A stretch of 35,255 nt of DNA from Gemmatimonadota bacterium. GTDB taxonomy: Bacteria > Gemmatimonadota > Gemmatimonadetes > Gemmatimonadales > GWC2-71-9. This document shows positions 8,382-16,315 of the stretch, piece after piece; position 1 is the stretch's first letter; the number at the start of each line of letters is the position of its first letter. Under the pieces are notes generated by a model, which was not told the origin of the DNA, made no database searches, and saw only the letters and a list, made by a program, of their open reading frames with translations. The DNA lies in NCBI GenBank assembly GCA_003222055.1, contig QHUT01000144.1, forward strand, positions 1 to 35,255. Reading direction: 5' to 3'. A program made the translations under genes and the position numbers.

Positions 8382-9953
8382 TCAAGCCACCGCATACTGT
8401 TCTGTGACGTCTCTCCCCGCCGGCTTCGCCATCATCCGGAACTCGTCGAGCCGCATCATCGGGTCGTCGCGCACCTCGAGCTCCAGACCGGTCTGCTTCT
8501 CGAGCTGGCGCAGGAAGTTGGGCTCCTGCTCCACGAGGTACAGCGCCACATCGGGATGCAGCCGGACCGCGAGCTGGCGCTCCTTGTGTTCCGCCCCGGC
8601 GCGCTTGAGCGAGCGCTCCATGCGGCGTACCACGACTTCGGGCCGGAACACGCGCCCGGTGCCGTTGCAGGTCGGGCACTCCGCCGTCATCGAGTGCCAC
8701 AGCGAGGGACGCACGCGCTGGCGCGTCATCTCGATCAACCCGAGGTCGGAGACGGCGAACGCCTTGGTGCGCGCCCGGTCGCGACCCAGATGGATGCGCA
8801 GCTCCTGCAGCACCTTGTCGCGATTCCCGCGGGACTCCATGTCGATGAAGTCGACGACGATGATGCCACCGATGTCGCGCAGCCGCAGCTGGCGGGCGAC
8901 CTCGCGCGCCGCCTCGACGTTGGTCTTCAGGATGGTGCTCTCGGGATCCTTCTTGCCCGTGTACCGGCCCGTGTTCACATCGATCGACACGAGTGCTTCG
9001 GTCGGCTGAATGATCAGGTAGCCGCCCGTGGGCAGCTCGACGCGCGCCTTGAAGAGCGCCCGGATCTCGGCCTCGACGTCGTATTCGTCGAACAGCGGCG
9101 TTTCGGCCTCGTACAGCTTCACCCGCTCGATCAGGTCGGGATCGATCTGCTTGAGATACTGCACGACTTCGTTGTGCAGCATCTTGGAATCGACCAGCAG
9201 CGAATCGACCTTGTCGGAAAACAGGTCGCGGATGATGCCCCGGGTGAGCGACGTCTCGCGTTGCAGCAGCGCCGGGGCGCGCACGGATCCCGACTTGCGC
9301 TTGATCTTCTTCCACAGGCCGTACAGGTGATCGATCTCGCGCTTGCAGCTCTGCTCGGTCAGGTCCTCGGCGACGGTGCGGATGATCCACCCGCCCGAAT
9401 CCTTGGGGACGAGCTTCGAGACGAGCTCGCGCAGCTTGGCGCGTTGGTCACGGTTTTCGATTTTGCGGGAGACGCCGACCTTGGAGGCGAACGGCATGTA
9501 GACCAGAAACCGGCCCGCCAGGGAGACCTGCGCGGTCACGCGCGGCCCCTTGGTCCCGATCGGCTCCTTGATGACCTGGACGAGCTTGGCCTCGCCGCGC
9601 TTCAACTCGTCGGCGACGTTGGGAAGCCGGCGTCGGGAGGAGCGGCCCCCCCCACTGCCACCCCCGCCCTCGCTCCCGTTGCCGTCGTCTTCGTCGTCGT
9701 GATCGGAGGGCTCGTCGTCCTCCTCCGCCTCGATCAGGTCGGAGGCGTGGAGAAAGGCGCTCTTTTCCGCCCCGATGTTGACGAACGCCGCCTGGATGCC
9801 CGGAAGCACGGCTTCGACCGTGCCCAGGTAGATATCGCCCACCATGCGGCGGGCGTCCGGACGATCGACCAGGAGCTCAACAAGGCGGTCGTCCTCCAGG
9901 ATCGCCACGCGAGTCTCGCGCGCGGTCCCGCTGATGAGAATTTCCCGTTTCAA
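8382..9953 (-). CDS. rng: Ribonuclease G/E
   Basis: The 523-residue product has the RNase E/G core. An S1-like RNA-binding region (YLGTVEAVLPGIQAAFVNIG, EKSAFLH, IGTKGPRVTAQVSLAGR) is followed by the DNase-I-like catalytic core with its metal-binding Asp residues in ALVSIDVNTGR and IIVVDFIDM, and then the zinc-link CPTCNGTGRV near residue 430. The length fits RNase G; there is no long degradosome scaffold tail. It starts with TTG at 9953-9951, supported by GAGGG (9966-9962) 8 nt upstream. An acidic and glycine-rich stretch (about residues 75-112: EAEEDDEPSDHDDEDD, then GGGGSGGG) interrupts the S1 domain. It lies upstream of rplU-rpmA on the same strand, a common bacterial arrangement. Confidence 0.93.
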   Translation of the reverse strand: MKREILISGTARETRVAILEDDRLVELLVDRPDARRMVGDIYLGTVEAVLPGIQAAFVNIGAEKSAFLHASDLIEAEEDDEPSDHDDEDDGNGSEGGGGSGGGRSSRRRLPNVADELKRGEAKLVQVIKEPIGTKGPRVTAQVSLAGRFLVYMPFASKVGVSRKIENRDQRAKLRELVSKLVPKDSGGWIIRTVAEDLTEQSCKREIDHLYGLWKKIKRKSGSVRAPALLQRETSLTRGIIRDLFSDKVDSLLVDSKMLHNEVVQYLKQIDPDLIERVKLYEAETPLFDEYDVEAEIRALFKARVELPTGGYLIIQPTEALVSIDVNTGRYTGKKDPESTILKTNVEAAREVARQLRLRDIGGIIVVDFIDMESRGNRDKVLQELRIHLGRDRARTKAFAVSDLGLIEMTRQRVRPSLWHSMTAECPTCNGTGRVFRPEVVVRRMERSLKRAGAEHKERQLAVRLHPDVALYLVEQEPNFLRQLEKQTGLELEVRDDPMMRLDEFRMMAKPAGRDVTEQYAVA

Positions 9954-10184
9954 AGCAAGTGCCCTCGACCCCGGTCGGCCAACAGCCGGTCGGGATCCTA
10001 CGATTGTTCCAGCAGAAACTCATGCCGCTGAGATCAGATCCGGATGAGTCGAACCGACTGGACGAGAGTCGCCCGGGCGACGTTGCGGCGGCGCCGGGGA
10101 GCGAAAACGACCCTCGAGTCCAATGCATACTGTAAATATAAGCGCCCTTGCAACTTACGTCAACCGGGGCGAACTTATTGGCCC
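9954..10184. other. Divergent intergenic region between rng and prolyl oligopeptidase gene
   Basis: These 231 nt separate divergently transcribed genes and should hold both promoters. An A+T-rich patch at about 10125-10142 (containing tgtaaatataag) stands out from the G+C-rich surroundings and is the best candidate for a -10 element, but no convincing -35 partner is seen on either strand. A direct repeat of ccggtcgg lies at about 9970-9995. Confidence 0.4.
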
Positions 10185-12341
10185 ATGCCGCAATCACTGC
10201 TGCAGTCCTTCGCTAGGGGGTTGCTCCTGACCGGCCTCGTCACCAGCGCTCTGCCCACGCTCACCGCTGCTCAAACGGTCCAATATCCGCCCGCCCCGAA
10301 GGGCGACGTGATGGACGACTATCACGGTACCAAGGTCGCCGATCCCTATCGCTGGCTCGAAGATCCCGACGCGCCCGCGACGCGCGCCTGGATCGACGCC
10401 GAAAACCGCGTGACCGAGGCATATCTGGCCGGCATCCCGGCGCGCGAGCGGATCCGGGAGCGCCTGCGCCGGCTGTGGGACTATCCCAAGTACGGCGCGC
10501 CGTTTCACAAGGCCGGCCGCTACTTCTTTTTCAAGAACGACGGCCTGCAGAACCAGTCGGTGCTCTACAGCCAGGCGGCACTGACGGGGGACCCGAGCGT
10601 GCTCCTGGACCCGAACCTCCTGTCGGCGGACGGGACGGTCGCGCTGTCGACGCTGGCGGTGTCCGAAGACGGCCGGCTCGTCGCGTACGGGACGTCGGCG
10701 AGCGGCTCCGACTGGGAGGAGTTCCGGGTGCGCGACGTGGCCACCGGGCGCGACCTGCCGGATCACCTCCGCTGGATCAAGTTTTCCGGTGCGTCGTGGA
10801 CCAAGGACGGCGCCGGGTTTTTCTACAGCCGCTACCCCGAGCCCGGAGACAAGGCGCTCAGCGACGTCAACCGGTTCCAGAAGGTCTACTATCACCGGCT
10901 CGGAACGGATCAGACGCGGGACGTTCTGGTCTACGAGCGACCCGATCAGCCCGATTGGGGCATGAACGCGGAAGTCACCGACGATGGTCGGTATGCCGTG
11001 CTGCACGTCTGGCTCGGCACCGACCGGCGCAACCGGATTTACTATTTCGATCTGAAGGACCCGACACACCCCAGGGTCACGGGCGACGTGGTGCGGTTGC
11101 TCGACGCGTTCGACGCGAGCTACGCCTTCGTGGGCAACGACGGACCCGTATTCTACTTCCTCACCGACCTGGATGCGCCCCGCAAGCGAATCATCGCGGT
11201 CGACACACGCCATCCCGAGCGTGCCCGTTGGCGCGAGGTCATCCCTCAGGGCGCGGACGTGCTGGAGGAGGTGCACATCATCCACGACCTGTTCGTGACG
11301 AGCGCAATGCACGACGCGTCGTCGCGGCTACGCCTGTACGCGCTCGATGGTCGGCCCCTCTCGGATCTCGCGCTGCCCGCGCTCGGCACGGTGGGATCCA
11401 TCACCGGCGAGCGCCACGACGCGGAGATGTTCTACGCCTTCACGTCGTTCCTGTATCCCACCACCATCTTCCGCTACGACTTCAAGAGCGGGGCGACCAG
11501 CGTCTTCAAGGCGCCGAACATCGACTTCGATCCATCGGGCTACGAGACGAAGCAGGTGTTTTATACGAGCAAGGACGGCACGCGGGTGCCGATGTTCGTC
11601 ACGCACCGCAAGGGCCTGACGCTCGACGGCTCGCACCCGACATATCTGTACGGCTACGGCGGGTTCAACATCAGCCTCACGCCGAGCTTCTCGGTCGCCA
11701 CGCTCGTGTGGCTCGAGATGGGCGGGGTGTACGCCGTGCCGAACCTGCGGGGTGGCGGCGAATACGGCGAGGAGTGGCACCAGGCGGGGATGCTGGAGAA
11801 GAAGCAGAACGTGTTCGACGACTTCATCGCGGCCGCGGAGTACCTGATCGCGCAGGGCTACACGGCGACGCCCAAGCTCGCCATCGCCGGCGGATCGAAC
11901 GGCGGGCTCCTGGTCGGGGCCGCGATCACGCAGCGGCCCGAGCTGTTCGGCGCGGCGCTGCCGGCGGTGGGTGTGATGGACATGCTCAGGTTCCACAAGT
12001 TCACGATCGGCTGGGCCTGGGTGACCGACTACGGCTCCGCCGATAGCGCGGCCCAGTTTCCCTACCTCTACAAGTACTCGCCGCTCCACAACATTCGGGC
12101 GGGGACGCGCTACCCGGCCACGCTCGTCACCACGGCCGATCACGACGACCGGGTGGTGCCGGGGCATTCGTTCAAATTCACGGCAGCGCTCCAGGCCGCG
12201 CAGGCGGGACCGCAGCCCGTGCTGATCGAGATCGAGACGAAGGCGGGTCATGGAGCTGGGAAGCCCACGAGCAAAGTGATCGAGGAGCAGGCCGATCGGC
12301 TCGCCTTCCTGGTGCGCAATCTTGGAATGACGATTCCCTAG
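10185..12341 (+). CDS. Secreted prolyl oligopeptidase (S9A serine peptidase)
   Basis: From ATG 10185 the product is 718 residues: a signal peptide ([18 protein letters not shown]), the family start [27 protein letters not shown], a beta-propeller domain, and the alpha/beta-hydrolase domain. The catalytic triad is complete: S571 in AGGSNGGLL, Asp in [11 protein letters not shown] (residues 652-655) and H689 in [10 protein letters not shown]. The enzyme cleaves short peptides after proline and, given the signal peptide, acts in the periplasm or outside. The frame stays open to 10044, but that extension is Arg-rich and unlike the family, so the start before the signal peptide is preferred. It ends 6 nt from the convergent acyl-CoA dehydrogenase gene. 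Confidence 0.94.
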   Translation: MPQSLLQSFARGLLLTGLVTSALPTLTAAQTVQYPPAPKGDVMDDYHGTKVADPYRWLEDPDAPATRAWIDAENRVTEAYLAGIPARERIRERLRRLWDYPKYGAPFHKAGRYFFFKNDGLQNQSVLYSQAALTGDPSVLLDPNLLSADGTVALSTLAVSEDGRLVAYGTSASGSDWEEFRVRDVATGRDLPDHLRWIKFSGASWTKDGAGFFYSRYPEPGDKALSDVNRFQKVYYHRLGTDQTRDVLVYERPDQPDWGMNAEVTDDGRYAVLHVWLGTDRRNRIYYFDLKDPTHPRVTGDVVRLLDAFDASYAFVGNDGPVFYFLTDLDAPRKRIIAVDTRHPERARWREVIPQGADVLEEVHIIHDLFVTSAMHDASSRLRLYALDGRPLSDLALPALGTVGSITGERHDAEMFYAFTSFLYPTTIFRYDFKSGATSVFKAPNIDFDPSGYETKQVFYTSKDGTRVPMFVTHRKGLTLDGSHPTYLYGYGGFNISLTPSFSVATLVWLEMGGVYAVPNLRGGGEYGEEWHQAGMLEKKQNVFDDFIAAAEYLIAQGYTATPKLAIAGGSNGGLLVGAAITQRPELFGAALPAVGVMDMLRFHKFTIGWAWVTDYGSADSAAQFPYLYKYSPLHNIRAGTRYPATLVTTADHDDRVVPGHSFKFTAALQAAQAGPQPVLIEIETKAGHGAGKPTSKVIEEQADRLAFLVRNLGMTIP

Positions 12342-12347
12342 TGACGA

Positions 12348-13568
12348 CTAGTCCACGAGGTCTCCGAGCAGCTGGCGAGCGATAACGATTCGCTGGATCT
12401 CGCTCGTGCCTTCACCGATCTCGCAAATCTTGGCGTCCCGCATCATCCGTTCCACCGGATAATCCGTGGTGTAGCCGTAGCCGCCGTGCAGCTGGACCGC
12501 CTTGGTCGTGGCGCGCATCGCGAGCTCGGACGCGTACAGCTTCGCCATCGCCGCCTCGCGCTTGAACGGCTGACCGTGCTGCTTGAGCCACGCGGCGTGG
12601 TACACCAGGTGCTTCGCGGCCTCGATCTCGGTGGCCATGTCGGCGAGCGCGAAATGCACGCCCTGGAAGCTCGCGATCGGCCGGCCGAACTGCTTGCGGG
12701 TCCCCGTATAGCGCAGGCACTCCTCGAGCGCCCCCTCGGCGATGCCGAGCGATAGTGCACCCAGACCGACGCGACCCCCGTCCAGCGTGTGCAGGAACTG
12801 GCGAAATCCGTTGTTCAGCGGGCCGAGCACGTTCTCCCTCGGGACGATCGCGTCCTGCAAGACGAGCTCGCGGGTATCCGAGGCGCGCCAGCCGAGCTTG
12901 TCCTCCTTCTTCGCCGCCAGGACGCCCGGGCACTTGGGGAGCGACGGGTCATGGCCCACACCGACCCGTTTGGCCTGCTCCAGGTCGGTCGTGTCCTTGG
13001 TGACGATGAAGGCGCTGATGCCGTGCGTCTTCTTGGCGGCCGGGTCGGTGCGTGCCGTGACCACGAAGATTTCGCCCACGCCGGCGTGCGTGATGAAGAT
13101 CTTGGAGCCGTTCAACACGAAGTGGTCGCCCTTGTCCACCGCGACCGTCTGCGTCCCCCCCGCATCCGAACCGGCCCCGGGCTCCGTCAGGCCGAAGCCG
13201 CCCAGCACCTTCCCCGTTGCGAGCAGTGGCACGAACCTCATCTTCTGCTCGTCGGTCCCAAAATCGACGATCGGCGATGTGCCGAGCGTCGTATGGGCGC
13301 TGACGGTGATGGCGTGACTGGCGTCGACCTTGGCGAGCTCGTGGATGACGAGGATGTAGGAGAGATAGTCCATGCCGGAGCCGCCCAGCTCCTCCGGCCA
13401 GGGAATGCCGAACAACCCCAGATCCGCCATGCGGCGAACGTTGTCCCAGGGGAACGCGCTGTCGCGGTCGTACCGCGGCGCGCTGGGCTTCACGACCTGC
13501 TGCGCGAAGTCGCGCACCATGTCGCGGACCTGGAGGTGGTGGTCGGTGAAGTAGAGGGAGTCGTGCAT
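12348..13568 (-). CDS. Acyl-CoA dehydrogenase (short/branched-chain type)
   Basis: A 406-residue FAD enzyme that oxidises acyl-CoA to enoyl-CoA and passes electrons to ETF. Visible landmarks are the N-terminal helical start ([21 protein letters not shown]), the FAD/substrate motif [16 protein letters not shown], the second signature with [20 protein letters not shown], and the catalytic Glu in [11 protein letters not shown]. The length matches SCAD and isovaleryl-type enzymes. The frame is open upstream to 13883, but that extension has no family similarity. The ATG at 13568 is chosen because homologues begin there. There is no Shine-Dalgarno site; TATATT ends 7 nt upstream of the ATG, which hints at a leaderless message. 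Confidence 0.94.
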   Translation of the reverse strand: MHDSLYFTDHHLQVRDMVRDFAQQVVKPSAPRYDRDSAFPWDNVRRMADLGLFGIPWPEELGGSGMDYLSYILVIHELAKVDASHAITVSAHTTLGTSPIVDFGTDEQKMRFVPLLATGKVLGGFGLTEPGAGSDAGGTQTVAVDKGDHFVLNGSKIFITHAGVGEIFVVTARTDPAAKKTHGISAFIVTKDTTDLEQAKRVGVGHDPSLPKCPGVLAAKKEDKLGWRASDTRELVLQDAIVPRENVLGPLNNGFRQFLHTLDGGRVGLGALSLGIAEGALEECLRYTGTRKQFGRPIASFQGVHFALADMATEIEAAKHLVYHAAWLKQHGQPFKREAAMAKLYASELAMRATTKAVQLHGGYGYTTDYPVERMMRDAKICEIGEGTSEIQRIVIARQLLGDLVD

Positions 13569-13830
13569 GGTCAGAATATAGAGACTGAGTAAACGGGCGA
13601 AGACATCCAGATGGCTGCGCGAGGGCGGTGGACAGTGACTGGCTGCAACGTGCGCTGCGGCAACATCCTTCACATACACCATACCGCGACAACCGCGCTG
13701 GCCTGGAGCTCGCGCCCTTGCGGTGCCCGCACGTCCGCTTGTACGAACCGTGCTCCCAGCGGCGCCCGAGCAAACCCTTAGAATCCGAAGAACTAGCAGC
13801 ATCGCTGACCCCACTGGGAGGGCGGATCCG

Positions 13831-13855
13831 AGGTAGTGGGTCAAACCCACTACCT
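13831..13855. repeat. Perfect 11-bp inverted repeat (operator or hairpin)
   Basis: The arms aggtagtgggt (13831-13841) and acccactacct (13845-13855) are exactly complementary around a 3-nt centre. The element sits 15 nt upstream of the candidate -35 box of the EPS operon. No T-run follows, so a binding site for a dimeric regulator is at least as likely as a terminator. Confidence 0.6.
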
Positions 13856-13869
13856 GCGCTGAGCTGTTC

Positions 13870-13898
13870 TTGACGCGTCCCATCGCGCGGGATACGTT
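13870..13898 (+). promoter_or_regulatory. Candidate promoter of the exopolysaccharide operon
   Basis: TTGACG (13870-13875) and TACGTT (13893-13898) are separated by 17 nt and precede the first EPS gene. The -35 box is strong and the -10 box weak. Transcription would start near 13905, leaving a leader of about 65 nt (start 13970) or 220 nt (start 14126). Confidence 0.42.
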
Positions 13899-14125
13899 AA
13901 CCGCCTGCTGCGTGCCGATCGGTGTCGGGGCGCGTGCGGTGTCCCGGCGCTCGACGCTGAGGGGTTAGGATGTTGGCGGGATCAGCATTGGGACAATCGG
14001 CAAACGGTCTCCTCCGCCCCTCAGTGGTGAAGAAGGATGCCTCTGCGCTCCGCCGCTGCTGTCGGTCGGCGAGTCCCCTCCTCACGCCCCGCCCGGGGCG
14101 GCGTCGTGTGCTCGAGGCCACCGGT

Positions 14126-15637
14126 ATGACCGGGCCTGAACTTCAGGCCGTTCGCACTCCCCCCGGCATGCCGCGGCCCGCCCCGTTGTGGCGGTCCACC
14201 CCGTGGGAAAGGCCGGGCACCGAGTTCACTCGTCGGGCGTTCCAGGCAACCGATCTGCTATCTGGACTGCTCGCGCTTGGCGCAGCGTTCCTCGCTCTCA
14301 ACCTCGATCAGCTGCCGCGAGGCCTCGGGGAGTTCCTGGCCCTCCGAATCACGGTCCAGAAGGTCCTGCTGCTGGGTGTGTTCGCGGCCTGCTGGAATCG
14401 CGCCTTCAGCTCGCTGGGCCTGTACCGGCGGTCGCGCATCGCCGCCGAGGGGCAGGAGGTCGCTCGCATCGCGGCCGCCTGCTCCCTGGGGACGTTGCCC
14501 ACGTTGCTCTTCGTGCTGTTCAGTGCGACCCGATCTTTCACCGTTGAGACGGTGCCCCTGTTCTGGACGATCTCGATCGCAGCCGTCATCGCCATGCGGG
14601 AGGCGATCCGCGCTCTGGGGACCTCCCTTTCCGATCAGGGACCGCGAGACGTGCTGGTCGTCGGCAGCGGGCCACGAGCGCAAGCGTTGTGTCGGGCGCT
14701 GTCTGAGTCCGCTGGCGGGGGCACGAACGGCGCAAGGCTAGTGGGTTTCGTTGACACCAACCACGGGGTGACCGAGCAGGTCGTCCGGCAACGATGGCTC
14801 GGCACCCTGGAGGACCTGGAAACCGTGCTCATGCGCAGGGTGGTGGACGAGGTGATCATCGCTCTCCCGTTCAAGTCGTGCTACCAGCAGATCCAGAATG
14901 TCATCCACACCTGCGAGCGAGTGGGTGTCCAGTCCACCTATCTTGCGGACATCTTCCAGCCCTCGCTCGGGCGGGTGCGCTACGAGCACATGCATCCGTT
15001 CGCGATCGCGACCGTCAAGGTCGTCCAGGATGACTTCCGGCTGGCGATCAAACGCGCCGTCGATGTCGTGGGAGCCGCGCTCGGCCTGCTGTTGCTCGCC
15101 CCCCTGCTCCTGGTTATTGCGGCCACCATGAAGCTGACTGACCTTGGCCCGGTCCTCTTTGCGCAGCAGCGCTATGGACTCAACAAGCGACTGTTCCGGA
15201 TGTACAAGTTCCGCACGATGGTGCCCGGTGCTGAAGCGCTCCAGTCGACCTTGGAGGGGCAGAACGAAGCGCAGGGTCCGGTATTCAAGATGGCCAAAGA
15301 CCCCCGAGTGACCGGGATCGGGGCTCTCCTCCGGAGAACGTCCCTCGACGAGCTCCCGCAGCTCTGGAACGTGCTCAAGGGTGAGATGTCGCTGGTGGGC
15401 CCTCGACCGCTGCCGGTGCGCGACGTCGGACGGTTCGAGGAAGGATGGCTGATGCGCCGGTTCAGCATGCGGCCGGGGCTCACTTGTCAGTGGCAGATCA
15501 CCGGCCGAAGCCATCGCGGATTCGATGCCTGGGTGGGTCTCGACCTGGAGTACATCGACAACTGGTCGCTGCGACTCGACTGCCTGATTCTGCTGAAGAC
15601 GATTCCAGCCGTTCTCCGGGGCACAGGGGCCCAGTGA
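14126..15637 (+). CDS. Polyprenyl-phosphate sugar-1-phosphate transferase (WbaP/EpsZ-like, EPS initiation)
   Basis: A 503-residue membrane protein that attaches the first sugar-phosphate of the repeat unit to undecaprenyl phosphate. Order: N-terminal membrane segments (about 43-60, 76-92, 113-133, 145-160), a Rossmann-like domain (DVLVVGSGPRA, 175-185; GFVD at 207-210), a membrane helix at 311-334, and the catalytic PGT domain with MYKFRTMVPGAE (359-370), the catalytic Asp-Glu of SLDELPQLWNVLKGEMSLVG (406-425), and GPRPLP. GAGG lies 8 nt before ATG 14126. An alternative ATG at 13970 has a better ribosome site (GAGGGG, 5 nt) but would add an Arg-rich tail unlike the family. It is the first gene of the EPS operon; the stop overlaps the next start (GTGA). 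The sugar transferred (Gal-1-P or Glc-1-P in relatives) is unknown. Confidence 0.93.
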   Translation: MTGPELQAVRTPPGMPRPAPLWRSTPWERPGTEFTRRAFQATDLLSGLLALGAAFLALNLDQLPRGLGEFLALRITVQKVLLLGVFAACWNRAFSSLGLYRRSRIAAEGQEVARIAAACSLGTLPTLLFVLFSATRSFTVETVPLFWTISIAAVIAMREAIRALGTSLSDQGPRDVLVVGSGPRAQALCRALSESAGGGTNGARLVGFVDTNHGVTEQVVRQRWLGTLEDLETVLMRRVVDEVIIALPFKSCYQQIQNVIHTCERVGVQSTYLADIFQPSLGRVRYEHMHPFAIATVKVVQDDFRLAIKRAVDVVGAALGLLLLAPLLLVIAATMKLTDLGPVLFAQQRYGLNKRLFRMYKFRTMVPGAEALQSTLEGQNEAQGPVFKMAKDPRVTGIGALLRRTSLDELPQLWNVLKGEMSLVGPRPLPVRDVGRFEEGWLMRRFSMRPGLTCQWQITGRSHRGFDAWVGLDLEYIDNWSLRLDCLILLKTIPAVLRGTGAQ

Positions 15638-16308
15638 GCTTCGCTACACGTAAGAACCGTCCGGTCCCGTGGAGGCTGCTGTCGTCGGCGTACGCACTCG
15701 TCGCGTTTGTTCTCGCCTGCGCGAGCGCAGCACCTGCCCAATCTACCTCCCGCCCAGATGCGGCGGTCCGGGCCAGCTCGACCTCGATCCGGCCGGGCGA
15801 CGTGGTGCGCGTGCGCATCTGGCGGGAGCCGGATCTGTCCGGGGAGTTTGTCGTGGACGAGACCGGGACCGTGGTGCTTCCCAAGCTGGGAGCCCGGACG
15901 GTCACTGGCGAATCCGCAGCGTCCTTGCGGGCCGAGCTAATGCCCGTCTACGAAGCGTTCCTCTCCCACTCCTCCGTCGAGGTGACGGTGCTGCGCCGTC
16001 TGCTGGTCCTCGGCGCGGTACGCAATCCGGGCCTTTACACCGTGGACCAAACGATGACGGTCGAGGACGGGCTGGCGCTCGCCGGCGGGCCCACACCGGT
16101 AGGCACTCCCAACCACGTGGAGTTGATCCGTCACGGGCAGAAGCAGCCGGTCCGCCTCACCCTGCGGACCCAGCTCACCGATTCGTCTATTCGGTCGGGG
16201 GACCAGTTGTACGTCCCCGAGCGCAGCTGGATCAGCCGGAATCCGGGCGTTCTCGTGGGGATCGTCTCGGTGGTCGCCACCACACTGGTGCTCGCGCTTC
16301 GTCATTGA
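15634..16308 (+). CDS. Polysaccharide export protein (Wza-like, SLBB)
   Basis: A 224-residue product starting at GTG 15634, which overlaps the TGA of the transferase gene. It has an export signal (residues ~14-36, with Cys29 in VLACAS as a possible but non-ideal lipidation site). The Poly_export domain follows (IRPGDVVRVRIWREPDLSGEF, ~52-120), then one SLBB repeat (LGAVRNPGLYTVDQTMTVEDGLALAGG, ~126-175). The protein ends in a hydrophobic helix (NPGVLVGIVSVVATTLVLAL, 203-222). Family members form the outer-membrane or periplasmic channel that secretes Wzx/Wzy polymers and contact the Wzc kinase, encoded next. It is shorter than E. coli Wza (about 380 residues, more SLBB repeats), and the terminal membrane helix suggests inner-membrane anchoring or a simplified pore. 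Confidence 0.9.
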   Translation: MSFATRKNRPVPWRLLSSAYALVAFVLACASAAPAQSTSRPDAAVRASSTSIRPGDVVRVRIWREPDLSGEFVVDETGTVVLPKLGARTVTGESAASLRAELMPVYEAFLSHSSVEVTVLRRLLVLGAVRNPGLYTVDQTMTVEDGLALAGGPTPVGTPNHVELIRHGQKQPVRLTLRTQLTDSSIRSGDQLYVPERSWISRNPGVLVGIVSVVATTLVLALRH

Positions 16309-16315
16309 GGGCACC

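Larger units (their letters stand above)
13569..14125. other. Intergenic control region ahead of the exopolysaccharide operon
   Basis: These 557 nt separate the divergent acyl-CoA dehydrogenase gene from the EPS operon. No convincing gene is seen up to 13969. The region holds a perfect 11-bp palindrome at 13831-13855, a promoter-like pair at 13870-13898, and a stem (13955-13964 with 14017-14026) that would enclose an alternative start codon at 13970. Either a long 5' leader or an N-terminal extension of the first EPS protein occupies 13970-14125. Confidence 0.5.

Noticed and set aside
7956-10031. 691-residue + strand frame across rplU and rng
   Set aside because: It is the antisense shadow of two certain genes (L21 and RNase G/E), an effect of high G+C content.
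13825-13860. The gggtcaaaccc palindrome as a tRNA T-arm
   Set aside because: The loop is only 3 nt, and no acceptor, D or anticodon arms fit around it.
13990-14010. GGCAAAC in the EPS leader as a possible second c-di-GMP riboswitch
   Set aside because: The invariant GACGCAAAGCC segment, the GAAA tetraloop stem and the closing strand are all missing.
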